64,000 nt of DNA, from assembly GCF_000213055.1 (NCBI RefSeq), contig NZ_CM001165.1, forward strand, positions 372,001-436,000, read 5' to 3'. This DNA comes from Streptomyces sp. Tu6071 (GTDB lineage Bacteria > Actinomycetota > Actinomycetes > Streptomycetales > Streptomycetaceae). The stretch's first letter is position 1, and every line of letters begins with the position of its first letter. Positions 1 through 8,695 of this stretch are shown piece after piece. Position numbers and translations under genes: made by a program. Under the pieces are notes generated by a model. It saw nothing but the letters and a program-made list of their open reading frames with translations, was not told where the DNA came from and did no database searches.

Positions 1-677
1 AACGGCGCGATGGACACCGAGCCGACCGGCCCGAAACCCTCGGGAACCATCCACGAGGGTGCCGCGGTGGGATCGATCCAGCGGGCGGGCAGCGGGGGGA
101 AGCCTTCCAACGCTTCGGCCAGCCCCGGCACCGCGGAAGGCGGCTCCCTCAGTTTGCCCGTGCTGAGCACACCGTCCCGGTCGCAGAGGACGAGCGGCAT
201 GCGGCGGGCTCGGCCGGGAGCGATCACCACGGCCGCGTCCGCCAGGTGTTCGGCCGCCAGACGCGCCGTCGTCTCCATGGACCGCTGGAGATTCAGCGAC
301 GCGAGCAGAGCACCGGACGCCTCGATCAGGAAAGCCGAGTGACTGCGGTGCGAGCGCAGCGCGTCGGCCGCCGCCCGCAACTCGGTCTCCTCGATCAGCC
401 ACCACGCCGTCGTGGCCGCGTCCAGCACCGTCGGGTGAGCGGAGAAGGAACTGCCCCCCACCTGCCCGGACAATACGTGCGGTGCGCTGCCGGACTCCAC
501 CAGCCACTCAGGCAGCACCGGCAGGCCGTCCCGCCCCGTGTCCAGCACCTCGCGGGCCGCCGCGTTCGCCTCCACGGCGCGCCCCTCGCTGTTCACCAGT
601 ACCACCGGGTAGGGAGCCGAGGCCGCTGACACCAGGCTCATGGCACTGGAGCGGGTACTTGCTGGGGTAAAGGCCAT
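1..677 (-). CDS. PAS/GAF-domain signalling protein, N-terminal part (runs off the left edge)
   Basis: An open frame enters from the window edge without a stop, so only the first ~225 residues are visible. The N-terminus reads like a PAS sensor (YPVVLVNSEGRAVEANAAAR, then the low-charge core), followed by a helix with LRSHRSHSAFLIEASGALL and a GAF-like start (SLNLQRSMETTARLAAEHLA). In Streptomyces this order is typical of multidomain sensors ending in a SpoIIE-type PP2C phosphatase or a histidine kinase; the output domain is outside the window, so the type is not decided. I chose the ATG at 677; an in-frame ATG at 641 lies 12 codons downstream, and neither has a strong ribosome binding site. 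The upstream side is the decayed 0.7-1.5 kb region. Confidence 0.7.
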   Translation of the reverse strand, partial: MAFTPASTRSSAMSLVSAASAPYPVVLVNSEGRAVEANAAAREVLDTGRDGLPVLPEWLVESGSAPHVLSGQVGGSSFSAHPTVLDAATTAWWLIEETELRAAADALRSHRSHSAFLIEASGALLASLNLQRSMETTARLAAEHLADAAVVIAPGRARRMPLVLCDRDGVLSTGKLREPPSAVPGLAEALEGFPPLPARWIDPTAAPSWMVPEGFGPVGSVSIAP

Positions 678-888
678 AGATAAACCCACTACGCGCGGAT
701 CTGCACCTCTCAGGGCGACGGGGGAACTGTTGTCGCTAGACAACTATCCTCTCTTTGCCTCGCTGTGTACAACGACCGACGGCAAGCGCGGTTTCCGCGC
801 GGTGGACAACCAGCCGTCCTGGCCCGACAGAGGTCTCGCGTTGTTGACGACCGACCCGCGTCGCGCGGCACGTGAAAAGCCACGACTC

Positions 889-1500
889 CGCGCGCTCTAC
901 CTCCTCGTATTCGTTTCCCAGCTCGGCAGCGCCGCCATGGACTTCCTCCTCCAAGCGGTGCGCCGGTCGCAATGAGCCCGTCACGCGAGCCTTCGCCCCG
1001 GGCTCCGGATCGCCGCTGCAGGTTGCCTGTTCGCACTGGTGTACGTCACGTACAAGGTGGCTCGTCTCCACGGCCGTCGGCGTCGGTCTCGTCCACCACA
1101 CCGCATGTTCCTCGCTCGTGAGCGGTACCCGCGCCTTCAGCGTCACCGCTCCCGCGCTCGCGGTGATCCTGATCGGCGTCGGCCTCACTCTGCCCGCTAT
1201 CGCGTACCCGATCAGTCACACGCGGAGAATGCGTTGGGAGACGGGGTCTCTGGCCGCACTCGAACCCTTGTGGGAAGAGCGCGGAGCGCATCTAAACAGC
1301 CGACACGGACGAGAGCGCCGCGGCCGTAAAAGCAGCGCTCGTCAGGGCAGCCCTGGCCGCGTTCAACGCGAACTGCCGCCCGTCGAACTAGCCCCTCCGT
1401 CACCCCGAGTCCTCGCCCGGACCGACCTGCGCGGAGAGGCGAAGTGGCTCGTCCGCGTAGCCCGCGTCTACAACTGTCAGAGCGGCCCCGTCGCCGACGG
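889..1500 (+). pseudogene. Decayed MAB_1171c-family membrane protein
   Basis: Fragments in two frames line up in the right order with the C-terminal half of MAB_1171c-family putative transporters. They are a membrane helix LYLLVFVSQLGSAAMDFLL (from 895), then LRIAAAGCLFALVYVTYKVA (from 1003, same frame but after an in-frame TGA at 973-975). After a frame change comes a third helix, VTAPALAVILIGVGLTLPAI, leading to LEPLWEE near 1265, and finally EAKWLVRVARVY near 1440. The first four helices and the start are missing. Order and motifs are seen; the family assignment is from memory of these proteins, which often sit next to cytochrome P450s or XRE regulators in Streptomyces. The intact P450 follows immediately, which fits a former pair. 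Confidence 0.55.
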
Positions 1501-1532
1501 CGGTGAGCCTCCACCCGTAGGAGCCTGAGTCC

Positions 1533-2735
1533 ATGACCGAGCCCGCACACCACGGCCCGTACACCGCCTGCACAGCAGCCCGCTCCGCCTGCCCCGTGCA
1601 AGTCGTCTCCTCCGGGCCGACCGGCAGAAGCAGTTACCTGGTCACCGGCTACGCCGAGGCCCGGCAGGCCCTCGGCGACGCCCGGCTCTCGAAGGACACG
1701 GCCGCCTTCTTCGCGGGCAAGGGATCAAGCCGCGCCCTTCACCCGGCCCTGGTGCACCACATGCTCGCCAGCGATCCGCCCGAGCACACCAGGCTGCGCA
1801 AACTCGTGACCGGGGCGTTCACCACCGGGGCCGTCGCCGAACTCCGTCCGGCGATCACCCGGATCACCGACGAACTGCTCGACCGCTGGACGCCCGACGA
1901 GCCCTTCGACTTCGTCGCCGGCCTCGCGGGCCCCCTGCCCGTCACCGTGATCTGCGAACTGCTCGGCGTCCCGGACGAGGACCGGCCCAGCATCCGGCGC
2001 TGGTCCGCCGAACTCTTCGCGGCAGCCGCGCCCGACGTCATCGACGCGGCCTCGCACTCCCTCGCGACGTACATGACCGAACTCGTCGCGTCGAAACGCG
2101 CACACCCCGGTACCAACCTCCTTGACCGCCTCATCGCCGCCCACGCCGGGGACGACGCGCTCACCGAGAACGAACTCGTCTCCCTCGCGGTGCTGCTTCT
2201 CGTCGCGGGCCACGAGACCACCACCAACTACCTCGGCAACGCCCTCCTGGCTCTCCTCCTGCACCCCGCCGAGCGCGACCGCCTCCGTGCGCACCCCGAC
2301 GCGATCCCGGCCGCGCTCGACGAACTGCTCCGCTACGACTCCCCGGTCAGCACGGCCACCTTCCGCTTCACGACCGAGCGGCTCACGCTCGGCGGCACGG
2401 AGATCCCCGCGGGCCGCCCCGTCCTCATCGCGCTCGGCGCCGCCAACCGCGACCCCGCCCGCTTCGCGGCCCCGGACACCCTCGACCTCACCCGCGACGC
2501 CGCGGGACACCTCGCCTTCGGCCACGGCATCCACCGCTGCCTCGGCGCCCCCCTGGCAAAGGCGGAAGCCGAGATCGCCCTGGGGGCGGTACTGCGCCGC
2601 TTCCCCGCCATCCAACTCGCCGTCCCGCCCGAACACATCCCCTGGCGCCGGACCCGCCTGGTCCGCGGCCCAGAGTCGCTTCCGGTCCTGCACAGCGGAG
2701 CGGAGGACGTGGCGCCTCTTCGCCCGCGCGGCTGA
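1533..2735 (+). CDS. Cytochrome P450
   Basis: A complete 400-residue bacterial class I P450, a soluble haem monooxygenase that needs a separate ferredoxin and reductase (none are encoded nearby). The I-helix oxygen-activation motif AGHETTTN is near residue 225, the ExxR motif (DELLRYDSP) near 262, and the haem-thiolate loop FGHGIHRCLG near 328-337. Length is usual for the family. The ATG at 1533 follows GGAG at about 1520. The substrate cannot be read from sequence. Its left neighbour is a wrecked MAB_1171c-type membrane gene, so the P450 may be the surviving half of an older two-gene unit. Confidence 0.95.
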   Translation: MTEPAHHGPYTACTAARSACPVQVVSSGPTGRSSYLVTGYAEARQALGDARLSKDTAAFFAGKGSSRALHPALVHHMLASDPPEHTRLRKLVTGAFTTGAVAELRPAITRITDELLDRWTPDEPFDFVAGLAGPLPVTVICELLGVPDEDRPSIRRWSAELFAAAAPDVIDAASHSLATYMTELVASKRAHPGTNLLDRLIAAHAGDDALTENELVSLAVLLLVAGHETTTNYLGNALLALLLHPAERDRLRAHPDAIPAALDELLRYDSPVSTATFRFTTERLTLGGTEIPAGRPVLIALGAANRDPARFAAPDTLDLTRDAAGHLAFGHGIHRCLGAPLAKAEAEIALGAVLRRFPAIQLAVPPEHIPWRRTRLVRGPESLPVLHSGAEDVAPLRPRG

Positions 2736-2778
2736 CGCGAGGGGAGGGGGGTCAGCGTCGCGGCGGGACGGGCGCCGG

Positions 2779-3201
2779 TCAGGCCGTGGCCGGGTCCGAA
2801 GACACCGCGATGAGGACAAGGCCGGAGAGTCCGGTCACCGTCCGGATCGAGTCCGCGAAGACCTCGGTCGTCCAGGCCGCCACGTCGGTGGTCCACTCCC
2901 GTACATCGCACTGGAAGGCGAGTGCCAGGCGTAGGCGCTCGGCCTGCACCATTCCCGCGAGCGGTCGGGCGAGCCCAGGCGTCGCGGCTGCGGTGGCAGG
3001 CTTGCGGGTGGCCACCCGCATGTTGCCGTACGTACGGGCGAGCGCCGCTTCCCGGATCTCGTCGGCCCGCTCGGCGAGGCGCGCCGAGGAAAGTGTCTCC
3101 CTCACCGCCAGCTGGGGACGGCGACCTCTCGCCTGGCCGATAGCCATGGAATCGCGCGGAATAACCATTTCAAATTGATCTATCTTCCCGCCTGGCGTCA
3201 T
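2779..3201 (-). CDS. Hypothetical protein
   Basis: A 140-codon frame with Streptomyces-like codon use: RLAERADEIREAALARTYGN, then MVQAERLRLALAFQCDVREW and a hydrophobic end. I recognise no family. An internal start (MVIPRDSMAIG, about 12 codons in) is as likely as the first ATG. An overlapping frame on the other strand is less convincing. The surrounding 2.7-3.4 kb looks eroded, with a somewhat lower GC patch near 3150-3190, so this may itself be a remnant. Confidence 0.35.
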   Translation of the reverse strand: MTPGGKIDQFEMVIPRDSMAIGQARGRRPQLAVRETLSSARLAERADEIREAALARTYGNMRVATRKPATAAATPGLARPLAGMVQAERLRLALAFQCDVREWTTDVAAWTTEVFADSIRTVTGLSGLVLIAVSSDPATA

Positions 3202-3336
3202 CCGCTGGACGAACTGGCTCGACGTGAGGCACGCATCCGGGCCGAGCTGCTACGGGCGCGCCAGCAGGAACTCCACGGCAGCCGGAACCCAGTGGCTCTA
3301 CGGGCTCGCGCCTCTCGGCTGCTGGGACGTGTCTGA
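3175..3336 (+). CDS. Possible small helical protein or gene remnant
   Basis: A 53-codon frame from a TTG at 3175 encodes a highly charged helix (HPLDELARREARIRAELLRA, ending in ALRARASRLLGRV). Amino-acid pattern and codon use look like real Streptomyces protein, but no good ribosome binding site is visible and the 5' end overlaps the start of the opposite hypothetical gene. It is more likely the tail of a lost gene than a functional one. Confidence 0.25.
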   Translation: MIYLPAWRHPLDELARREARIRAELLRARQQELHGSRNPVALRARASRLLGRV

Positions 3337-3364
3337 CAAATGACCTTCAAGTGCCCGGCTCATC

Positions 3365-4066
3365 CTAGTTTGCGAGATGCTGGAGCCAGTCCTGCAGGAG
3401 TGCGGTCTCAACGGGGCGGAGCGGGATGGTAGCTGGATTCGCCCCGTTGAGGGTGGCATCGAGCGCGAGGGCGCGAGCGGCGAGGGTGGAGTCTGAGGCT
3501 GGGCTCGCGTCGGTGGTCAGGGCGTCGATGAGTGCTTCCCGCATGCGTGGTGAGACCTCTGGGTCGCGTTCGCTCTCAGGGATGCCGATGAGGGAGAGCG
3601 TGACGCCGGTCACCGCCGCCAGCGTGAGGTGGGCGGCAAGGACGGGCGGTACCCGTAGGCGGCCGCTGGAGGCGGTGCGGCCGAGGAACCCCATAAGGAG
3701 TTCCTGAGCCTCCCGCGCGGCAGGTGGGCGGCGGCCAGGGCGGTCGGTGCCGTACATCAGCAGGTAGAAGGCGGGATGCTTCAGGCCGAAGTCGACATGC
3801 ATGTCCCATCCGCGGCGCATGTCGTCGACCGGGTCGCCGCTCGACGAAAAGGCGTGCTTCTGCGCCAAGTAAAGGTCGAAAGCGTGGATGGCCAGCGCCG
3901 AGAGGAGCCCGTCCTTGTCGCCGAAGAGCTGGTACAAGGAGGCGGCACGGATGCCCGCTGCCGCCGCGACGGCACGGGTGGAGAGCGCCTGGGCACCCTC
4001 CCGTTCCAAGAGCTCGGCTGCCACCTCCAAGATCTGCCGGCGACTGCGGGTCTTCGCATCATCCAT
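3365..4066 (-). CDS. TetR-family transcriptional regulator
   Basis: A 233-residue TetR repressor. The N-terminal helix-turn-helix (residues ~10-50) shows RRQILEVAAELLEREGAQAL, then STRAVAAAAGIRAASLYQLF with the usual tyrosine of the recognition helix; the rest is the helical ligand-binding domain. The start is set at the ATG of MDDAKTRSRR; a frame extension of seven codons (MCRSIAT) is possible. It is divergent from the aldo-keto reductase at 4153, and a perfect 10+5+10 palindrome lies between the two starts. It very likely represses both itself and the reductase; the effector is unknown. Confidence 0.93.
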   Translation of the reverse strand: MDDAKTRSRRQILEVAAELLEREGAQALSTRAVAAAAGIRAASLYQLFGDKDGLLSALAIHAFDLYLAQKHAFSSSGDPVDDMRRGWDMHVDFGLKHPAFYLLMYGTDRPGRRPPAAREAQELLMGFLGRTASSGRLRVPPVLAAHLTLAAVTGVTLSLIGIPESERDPEVSPRMREALIDALTTDASPASDSTLAARALALDATLNGANPATIPLRPVETALLQDWLQHLAN

Positions 4067-4090
4067 GGTTGCAATGCTACGGCACAAGGC

Positions 4091-4115
4091 GTATCACTGA
4101 TTCATTCAGTGATAC
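4091..4115. promoter_or_regulatory. TetR operator (perfect inverted repeat)
   Basis: GTATCACTGA and TCAGTGATAC form perfect 10-base arms around TTCAT. The palindrome sits 25 bases upstream of the TetR start and 38 bases upstream of the reductase start. It is an AT-richer island in high-GC DNA. The position between divergent genes and the symmetry fit a TetR dimer site. Confidence 0.8.
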
Positions 4116-4152
4116 GGAAAATACCGTCGCAGCGATACGGCAGGAGAGATTG

Positions 4153-5031
4153 ATGAATCGTGTGGGATACGGCGCCATGCAGCTCGCGGGCCCTCAAGTC
4201 TGGGGATTCCCGGACGACACGGAGAAGGCGCGGCGGGTGCTGCGCCTGGCCGTAGAGCTGGGCGTGACCTTCTTCGACACCGCGAACGCCTACGGGCCGC
4301 GAACGGTGAACCAGCTGATCGGGCAGGCACTGGGACCGATCCCCGAGGGCGTGATCGTGGGGAACAAGGTCGGCGCGAAGCGCGGCCTGGACAAGTCCTG
4401 GGTCGTCGACGGCCGCCCGGAAACGATCCGGCGGCAGGTCCACGAGGCCCTCACCGACATGGGAACGGACCTGAGCGAGCTGACCTACCTCCGACTCGTC
4501 GGCGACACCCCCGGCGCGCACCACGACGTACCGCTGGAGGAGTCGCTCGGCGCACTCGTCGAACTGCGCGACCAGGGACTGATCCGCCGCATCGGCCTCT
4601 CCGGCGCGTCACCGCAAATGCTGGCCCGCGCCCAGCAGATGACCCCCATCGCGGCGGTGCAGAACCGCTTCAACCTGCTTGACCGCAGCGGCGTCCAGGT
4701 CCTCGCCGACTGCGAGACCCAGGACATCCTCTTCATCCCCTACTTCCCGCTGGCCGCCGGACGGCTCAGTGACCACCAGGAGCTAACCGGCCCGGCAGAA
4801 CGCCTGGGTGCCACACCGGCCCAGATCGCACTGTCCTGGCTGCTGCGCCGTTCGCCCTCCATGGTCGTCATCCCCGGCACGAGCAGTGCCGACCACCTCC
4901 GGTCCGACATCGCCGCTTCCGAGGTTGCCGAACAGTTGACCGAGACCGAGGTCGCCCGCCTGACCGGACTCGTCGACGAGTCGCAAGCAACCCTCGGCCA
5001 GCCCGCGCCTCCAGCTCGTAGCCACCGCTGA
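4153..5031 (+). CDS. Aldo/keto reductase
   Basis: A 292-residue NADP-dependent oxidoreductase of the (beta/alpha)8 aldo-keto reductase fold. Seen are GVTFFDTANAYGP (catalytic Asp and Tyr, residues ~38-50), the lysine strand VIVGNKVGAKR, IRRIGLSG, and the C-terminal cofactor segment PSMVVIPGTSSADHL. The strand that usually holds the catalytic histidine reads LTYLRLVGDTPG, so the histidine is replaced, as in the VNLR-type subgroup. The ATG at 4153 is preceded by GGAGAG. Divergence from TetR and the shared palindrome suggest induction by a toxic or signalling carbonyl compound. Confidence 0.92.
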   Translation: MNRVGYGAMQLAGPQVWGFPDDTEKARRVLRLAVELGVTFFDTANAYGPRTVNQLIGQALGPIPEGVIVGNKVGAKRGLDKSWVVDGRPETIRRQVHEALTDMGTDLSELTYLRLVGDTPGAHHDVPLEESLGALVELRDQGLIRRIGLSGASPQMLARAQQMTPIAAVQNRFNLLDRSGVQVLADCETQDILFIPYFPLAAGRLSDHQELTGPAERLGATPAQIALSWLLRRSPSMVVIPGTSSADHLRSDIAASEVAEQLTETEVARLTGLVDESQATLGQPAPPARSHR

Positions 5032-5091
5032 ACAGAGGCCCTGGGGATGTCTCCATCGACCCTCGGCCGATCTGACGAACGATCTTCGGGG

Positions 5092-6054
5092 CTCTGTGGC
5101 AACGCCCATGTCGCCGTCCGGGATGATGCATGTCATGGCGGACCGTGGCGAGTTGACGGATACGGCGTGGGAGCAGATAGAGCCGCTGCTTCCTCGGGCT
5201 GATGGATGTGGACGGCCATGGCGGGACCACCGGCAGGTGGTCAACGGGGTGCTATGGCGGCTGCGCACGGGTGCACCATGGCGGGATCTGCCTGCACGGT
5301 ACGGGCCCTGGCAGACAGCTTACGAACGCTTCGCCCGCTGGGAGGCGGACGGCACCTGGGCGAAGCTCCAGGAGCACGTCCAGGTCCGCAACGATTCGGT
5401 AGGCGAGGTCGAATGGACCGTCTCGGTGGACTCGACGATCAACCGTGCACATCAGCACGCCGCCGGCGCCCGCGAAAAAGGGAGGCCGGCGGCGACGAAC
5501 CGGCGGATTCGGAACGCGCGGCGACGCGGCAGGCACTCGGGCGGTCCCGGGGCGGTCTGACCACCAAGGTCCGCCTGATTGTCGACGGCCGCGGTCTCCC
5601 GCTCGCCCTGGTCCTCACGCCGGGCAACATCAACGACTCCACCGTGTTCGTACCCGGTGATGGACGCGATCCGCATCCCACGCGCCGGGCGGGGCCGTCC
5701 CCGTACTCGTCCGGACAGAGTCCTGGGCGACAAGGTGTGCTCATCCCGGGCTATTCGCGCGTGGTGCAGACGCCACGGCATCGCCGCCACCATCCCGGAA
5801 CGTCGAGACCGGCAGGCCAAATCGGCTCCGCCGGGGCACACAGGGAGGCCGTCCGCCCGTCTTCGACACACAGGCGTACAGACGCCGCAACGTCGTGGAA
5901 AGATGCTTCAACCGGCTCAAACAGTTCCGCTCCGTCGCAACCCGCTTCGGCAAACTCGCCACCCGCTGCCAGGCCGGACTCGAACTCGCCTCGCTCATCC
6001 TGTGGCTCCGCCAACCAGCATCGTGATCATTGTCAGACACGGCCCAGAGCCGCG
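5092..6054 (+). mobile_element. IS5-type insertion sequence, probable limits
   Basis: The transposase pseudogene fills the element. The only terminal similarity found is GGCTCTG at about 5093 and its complement CAGAGCC near 6046-6052, continuing weakly inward. A target duplication was not found. The ends are therefore approximate. Confidence 0.45.
5135..6026 (+). pseudogene. IS5-family transposase, frameshifted
   Basis: The transposase is readable across three frames. The N-terminal part is LTDTAWEQIEPLLP, RDHRQVVNGVLWRLRTGAPW and the first Asp in VDSTINRAHQHA (to ~5520). The middle part is GGLTTKVRLIVDGRGLPLAL then TPGNINDSTVF in the -1 frame. A third section reads RPDRVLGDKVCSSRAIRAWC, and the end is VVERCFNRLKQFRSVATRFG finishing with LILWLRQPAS. 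The first shift (frame 2 to 1) could be programmed orfA/orfB frameshifting, which this family uses, but the two later shifts are not, so the enzyme is probably dead. This dates the element as old or as carrying sequencing errors. Confidence 0.8.
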
Positions 6055-6848
6055 AACGGGACCGAGGAGTCGCGCGTCAGTCAGAGACCATTCCCTCCTG
6101 TGTCGCTTCATACCGCACAGCACCGTATTGCCTGCGCAGGTCCGTGCGCCGGTAGACCGTGCCCATCCTGTAGTGCCACGTGCGAGCGACTCCTGCGCCC
6201 TCGGTCCCGGAACCCTTCGCACAACTTGACAGGGTCGCCATCCTTCACACCGAGCACGGGCTTCTTCTGGTGCGTCAAGTAGCCGAGCGCGGCCTTCGAC
6301 AGGAGATTGCTCTTCCGGCTCTGAGGGATCGCGCTCGGCCGCCCGGCGGCTTGCGGCACATCGCGTTGAGGTGGTCCTGGGTGCCAACTCGCCAGCCCGG
6401 TTGAGGCGGGTGGCCTCGCGGCTGAGCCGGACGCAGACCGCCGACGAGATCCTCGACAAAGTCGCCGCCCACTGCCGACGAATCTCCGGCTCAGGCCACC
6501 GGAGACAGAACCTGGGCGGGCGCGAGGCGGAGCCACGACAGGGAGCATGTGCCGGTCGGCGTCGAGGACGGCGTACGAGCGGGGGCTCCGGGGCAGCTCA
6601 CTGTCGGCCGGCGGGCACCCCGTCGCCCTGGGTTTCGTCGGCGTCTCCGCGCCACAGCGTCACCCGTGCCCGGCACCTCTTTCCGGTGCCCCGGCGCGGG
6701 TCCGCGGGGGCAGTGTTCGAGGCGGATCGCGACCCGCGCGGATGGATCGGCGGCGACGGGGAACCGGCAGGTTTCCGGGGCGAGATGAGCGGACAGGACG
6801 CGAGGCGGCTGCCCGGAGGTGCCCCGCGAAAGAGCGGAGGAACGGACG
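6027..6848. other. Gene-poor remnant region, with an IS630 transposase C-terminal scrap
   Basis: No intact gene. On the plus strand, 6405-6501 reads RTQTADEILDKVAAHCRRIS then GSGH, the typical C-terminal end of an IS630-family transposase with its stop codon lost. On the minus strand a stretch around 6330-6210 reads SRKSNLLSKAALGYLTHQKK and ends near 6085 in another frame; I do not recognise it. One copy of a 57-base repeat lies at 6543-6599. This is a junkyard of old insertions. Confidence 0.5.
6543..6599 (+). repeat. Direct repeat copy A (partner at 8489-8545)
   Basis: 57 bases starting GAGCATGTGCCGGTCGG and ending CCGGGGCAGCTC. Copy B at 8489-8545 matches 52 of 57 positions by eye, and weaker similarity continues outward. 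The two copies bracket the dehydrogenase gene at 6849-8135. Confidence 0.7.
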
Positions 6849-8135
6849 ATGTCCGAAGAGCCGGTGCACTTCGACCACCCCGGGCAGGGCGGCGCCCATG
6901 AGCGGCCCGGGCCGCTCGACGCGCAGGCGCGGGACGTGCCCGGGACGCGGCAGCCGGTCAGGGACCGCGAGTTCGATGTGGTGCTCTACGGCGCGAGCGG
7001 CTTCGTCGGCGAACTGACGGCCGCGTACTTGGCCGCGCACGCCCCCGCGGATCTGCGGTGGGCGCTGGCGGGACGCGACTCCGGACGGCTCGGCGCCGTG
7101 CGCGCGCGGCTCGCGACCCGTGTGCCGCACGCGGCGGAGCTGCCGCTGCTCACCGCGGACGCCACGGACACCGGCGCCCTGCGCGCGCTCGCCGCCCGCA
7201 CGCGGGTGCTGGCCTCGACGGTCGGCCCGTTCCTGCGCCACGGGGACGCGACGGTCGCGGCCTGCGCCGCGGAGGGCACGGACTACGCCGACCTCACCGG
7301 CGAGCCCGAGTTCGTCGACCTCACCTATCTGCGCCACCACGAGCGCGCCGTGCGCAGCGGTGCCCGGCTGGTGCACGCGTGCGGGTTCGACTCGCTCCCC
7401 GCGGATCTCGGCGCGCTCTTCACCGTCGGACGTCTGCCGGAGGGAGTGCCGCTGAAGGTGGACGGGTTCATGCGGACGAGCGGGGCCGTCTCGGGCGGCA
7501 CGCTGGACTCGGTGCTGACCGTCCTGGGACGTCCCGTCCCGACGGCCCGGGCCGCACGCGAGCGCGCCGCTGTGGAACCGCCCGCCACAGAAGGCAGGCG
7601 GGTGCGCACACCGCCCGGGGTTCCGCGGTACGTCGGCGAACTCGACGCGTGGGCGCTGCCGTTCCCGGTCCTCGATCCATACGTGGTGCAGCGCTCGGCG
7701 CGGGCCCTGGATCGGTACGGCCCCGACTTCCGCTACCGGCATCACCTCAGCGTGCGGCGCCTGCCGGTGGCGGCGGGCACCCTGCTCGGCGCGGCAGGGC
7801 TGGTCGCGGCGTCCCAGGTGCCGGCGGCGCGCCGGGCGCTGTCGGCGCGGATCGCGCCCGGCACCGGCCCCGACGAGGCGCGCCGGGCGCGCAGCTCGTT
7901 CGCGATGCGCTTCATCGGGGAAGGCGGCGGCCGACGCGTCTACACCGAGGTGAGCGGCGGCGACCCGGGGTACGACGAGTCCTCTCGGATGCTCGGCGAG
8001 GCGGCCCTGTGCCTCGCTCTCGACCCGCTGCCGGACGTCGCGGGTCAGGTGACGACCGCGGTCGCCATGGGCGAGGCGCTCACCGCGCGGCTGCGCGCCG
8101 CGGGCCTGGTCATCCGGGAGGCTGCCCGGCGTTGA
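6849..8135 (+). CDS. Saccharopine dehydrogenase-like NAD(P)-binding protein (trans-acting enoyl reductase family)
   Basis: A 428-residue enzyme with an N-terminal Rossmann fold starting FDVVLYGASGFVGELTAAYL (residues ~43-62), LAGRD at the end of the second strand, and STVGPFLRHGDATVAACAAE then DYADLTGE, as in the saccharopine-dehydrogenase/enoyl-reductase family (COG3268). In mycobacteria the relatives reduce polyketide lipids in trans; the substrate here is unknown. The ATG at 6849 has GGAGG eight bases upstream; ten extra in-frame codons upstream are unlikely to be used. It stands alone, bracketed by a diverged direct repeat and by decayed DNA. Confidence 0.85.
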   Translation: MSEEPVHFDHPGQGGAHERPGPLDAQARDVPGTRQPVRDREFDVVLYGASGFVGELTAAYLAAHAPADLRWALAGRDSGRLGAVRARLATRVPHAAELPLLTADATDTGALRALAARTRVLASTVGPFLRHGDATVAACAAEGTDYADLTGEPEFVDLTYLRHHERAVRSGARLVHACGFDSLPADLGALFTVGRLPEGVPLKVDGFMRTSGAVSGGTLDSVLTVLGRPVPTARAARERAAVEPPATEGRRVRTPPGVPRYVGELDAWALPFPVLDPYVVQRSARALDRYGPDFRYRHHLSVRRLPVAAGTLLGAAGLVAASQVPAARRALSARIAPGTGPDEARRARSSFAMRFIGEGGGRRVYTEVSGGDPGYDESSRMLGEAALCLALDPLPDVAGQVTTAVAMGEALTARLRAAGLVIREAARR

Positions 8136-8695
8136 GGGACGCGTGGGGAGAGCGGAGGGTGCTCCGACGACACTGCCGCCCACATGCCCTGTGGCATCAG
8201 GATGGAGTTCCCGGACGTCGGCCCTCTCCTGCGTGAGCGAGATACCTCGACTCATCACCAACGGCACACCGCGGCGCCCGAGATGGCGGACGTCTACCGC
8301 GCTCATCCGCGGCCTTGACGCTCGGCGCCGACCAGACCCGCGCCCTTCGAGGTCAACGGATACTGGAGGCCGGGACGTTCGTGACGCGGAGACCCGGCCG
8401 GAGCAGCTGCACGGCCGCCGACGAAGGCGAGGCGGAGACGATGGCTACCGCCATTCGCCGGCGCTCCCGGGACGGTGACACAACCGAGGAGCATGCGCCG
8501 GTCGGCGTTGTGGCCGGCGTGCGAGCGGGGGCTCCGGGGCAGCTCGTCGTCAGGCGGCGAAGACCCCGTCCAGGCTGCCTGCCTTCGCCTCGTTGACGGG
8601 GTCGGCGAACTGGGTGGGGCTCATCTGGTACGCGGTCCCGCCCCATGACAAGGGACACCATTGAGCGTTCGGCCACCCCACCCGGCCGCACCGGA
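8136..8695. other. Gene-poor region with repeat copy B and a possible minus-strand gene tail
   Basis: No complete gene. On the minus strand, 8660-8551 reads AQWCPLSWGGTAYQMSPTQF then ADPVNEAKAGSLDGVFAA and a stop. This has protein-like composition but no start and no family that I recognise. Copy B of the 57-base repeat follows at once. The rest shows nothing coding. Confidence 0.4.
8489..8545 (+). repeat. Direct repeat copy B (partner at 6543-6599)
   Basis: GAGCATGCGCCGGTCGG to CCGGGGCAGCTC, 52 of 57 identical to copy A and in the same orientation. The divergence shows the duplication is not recent. Confidence 0.7.
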
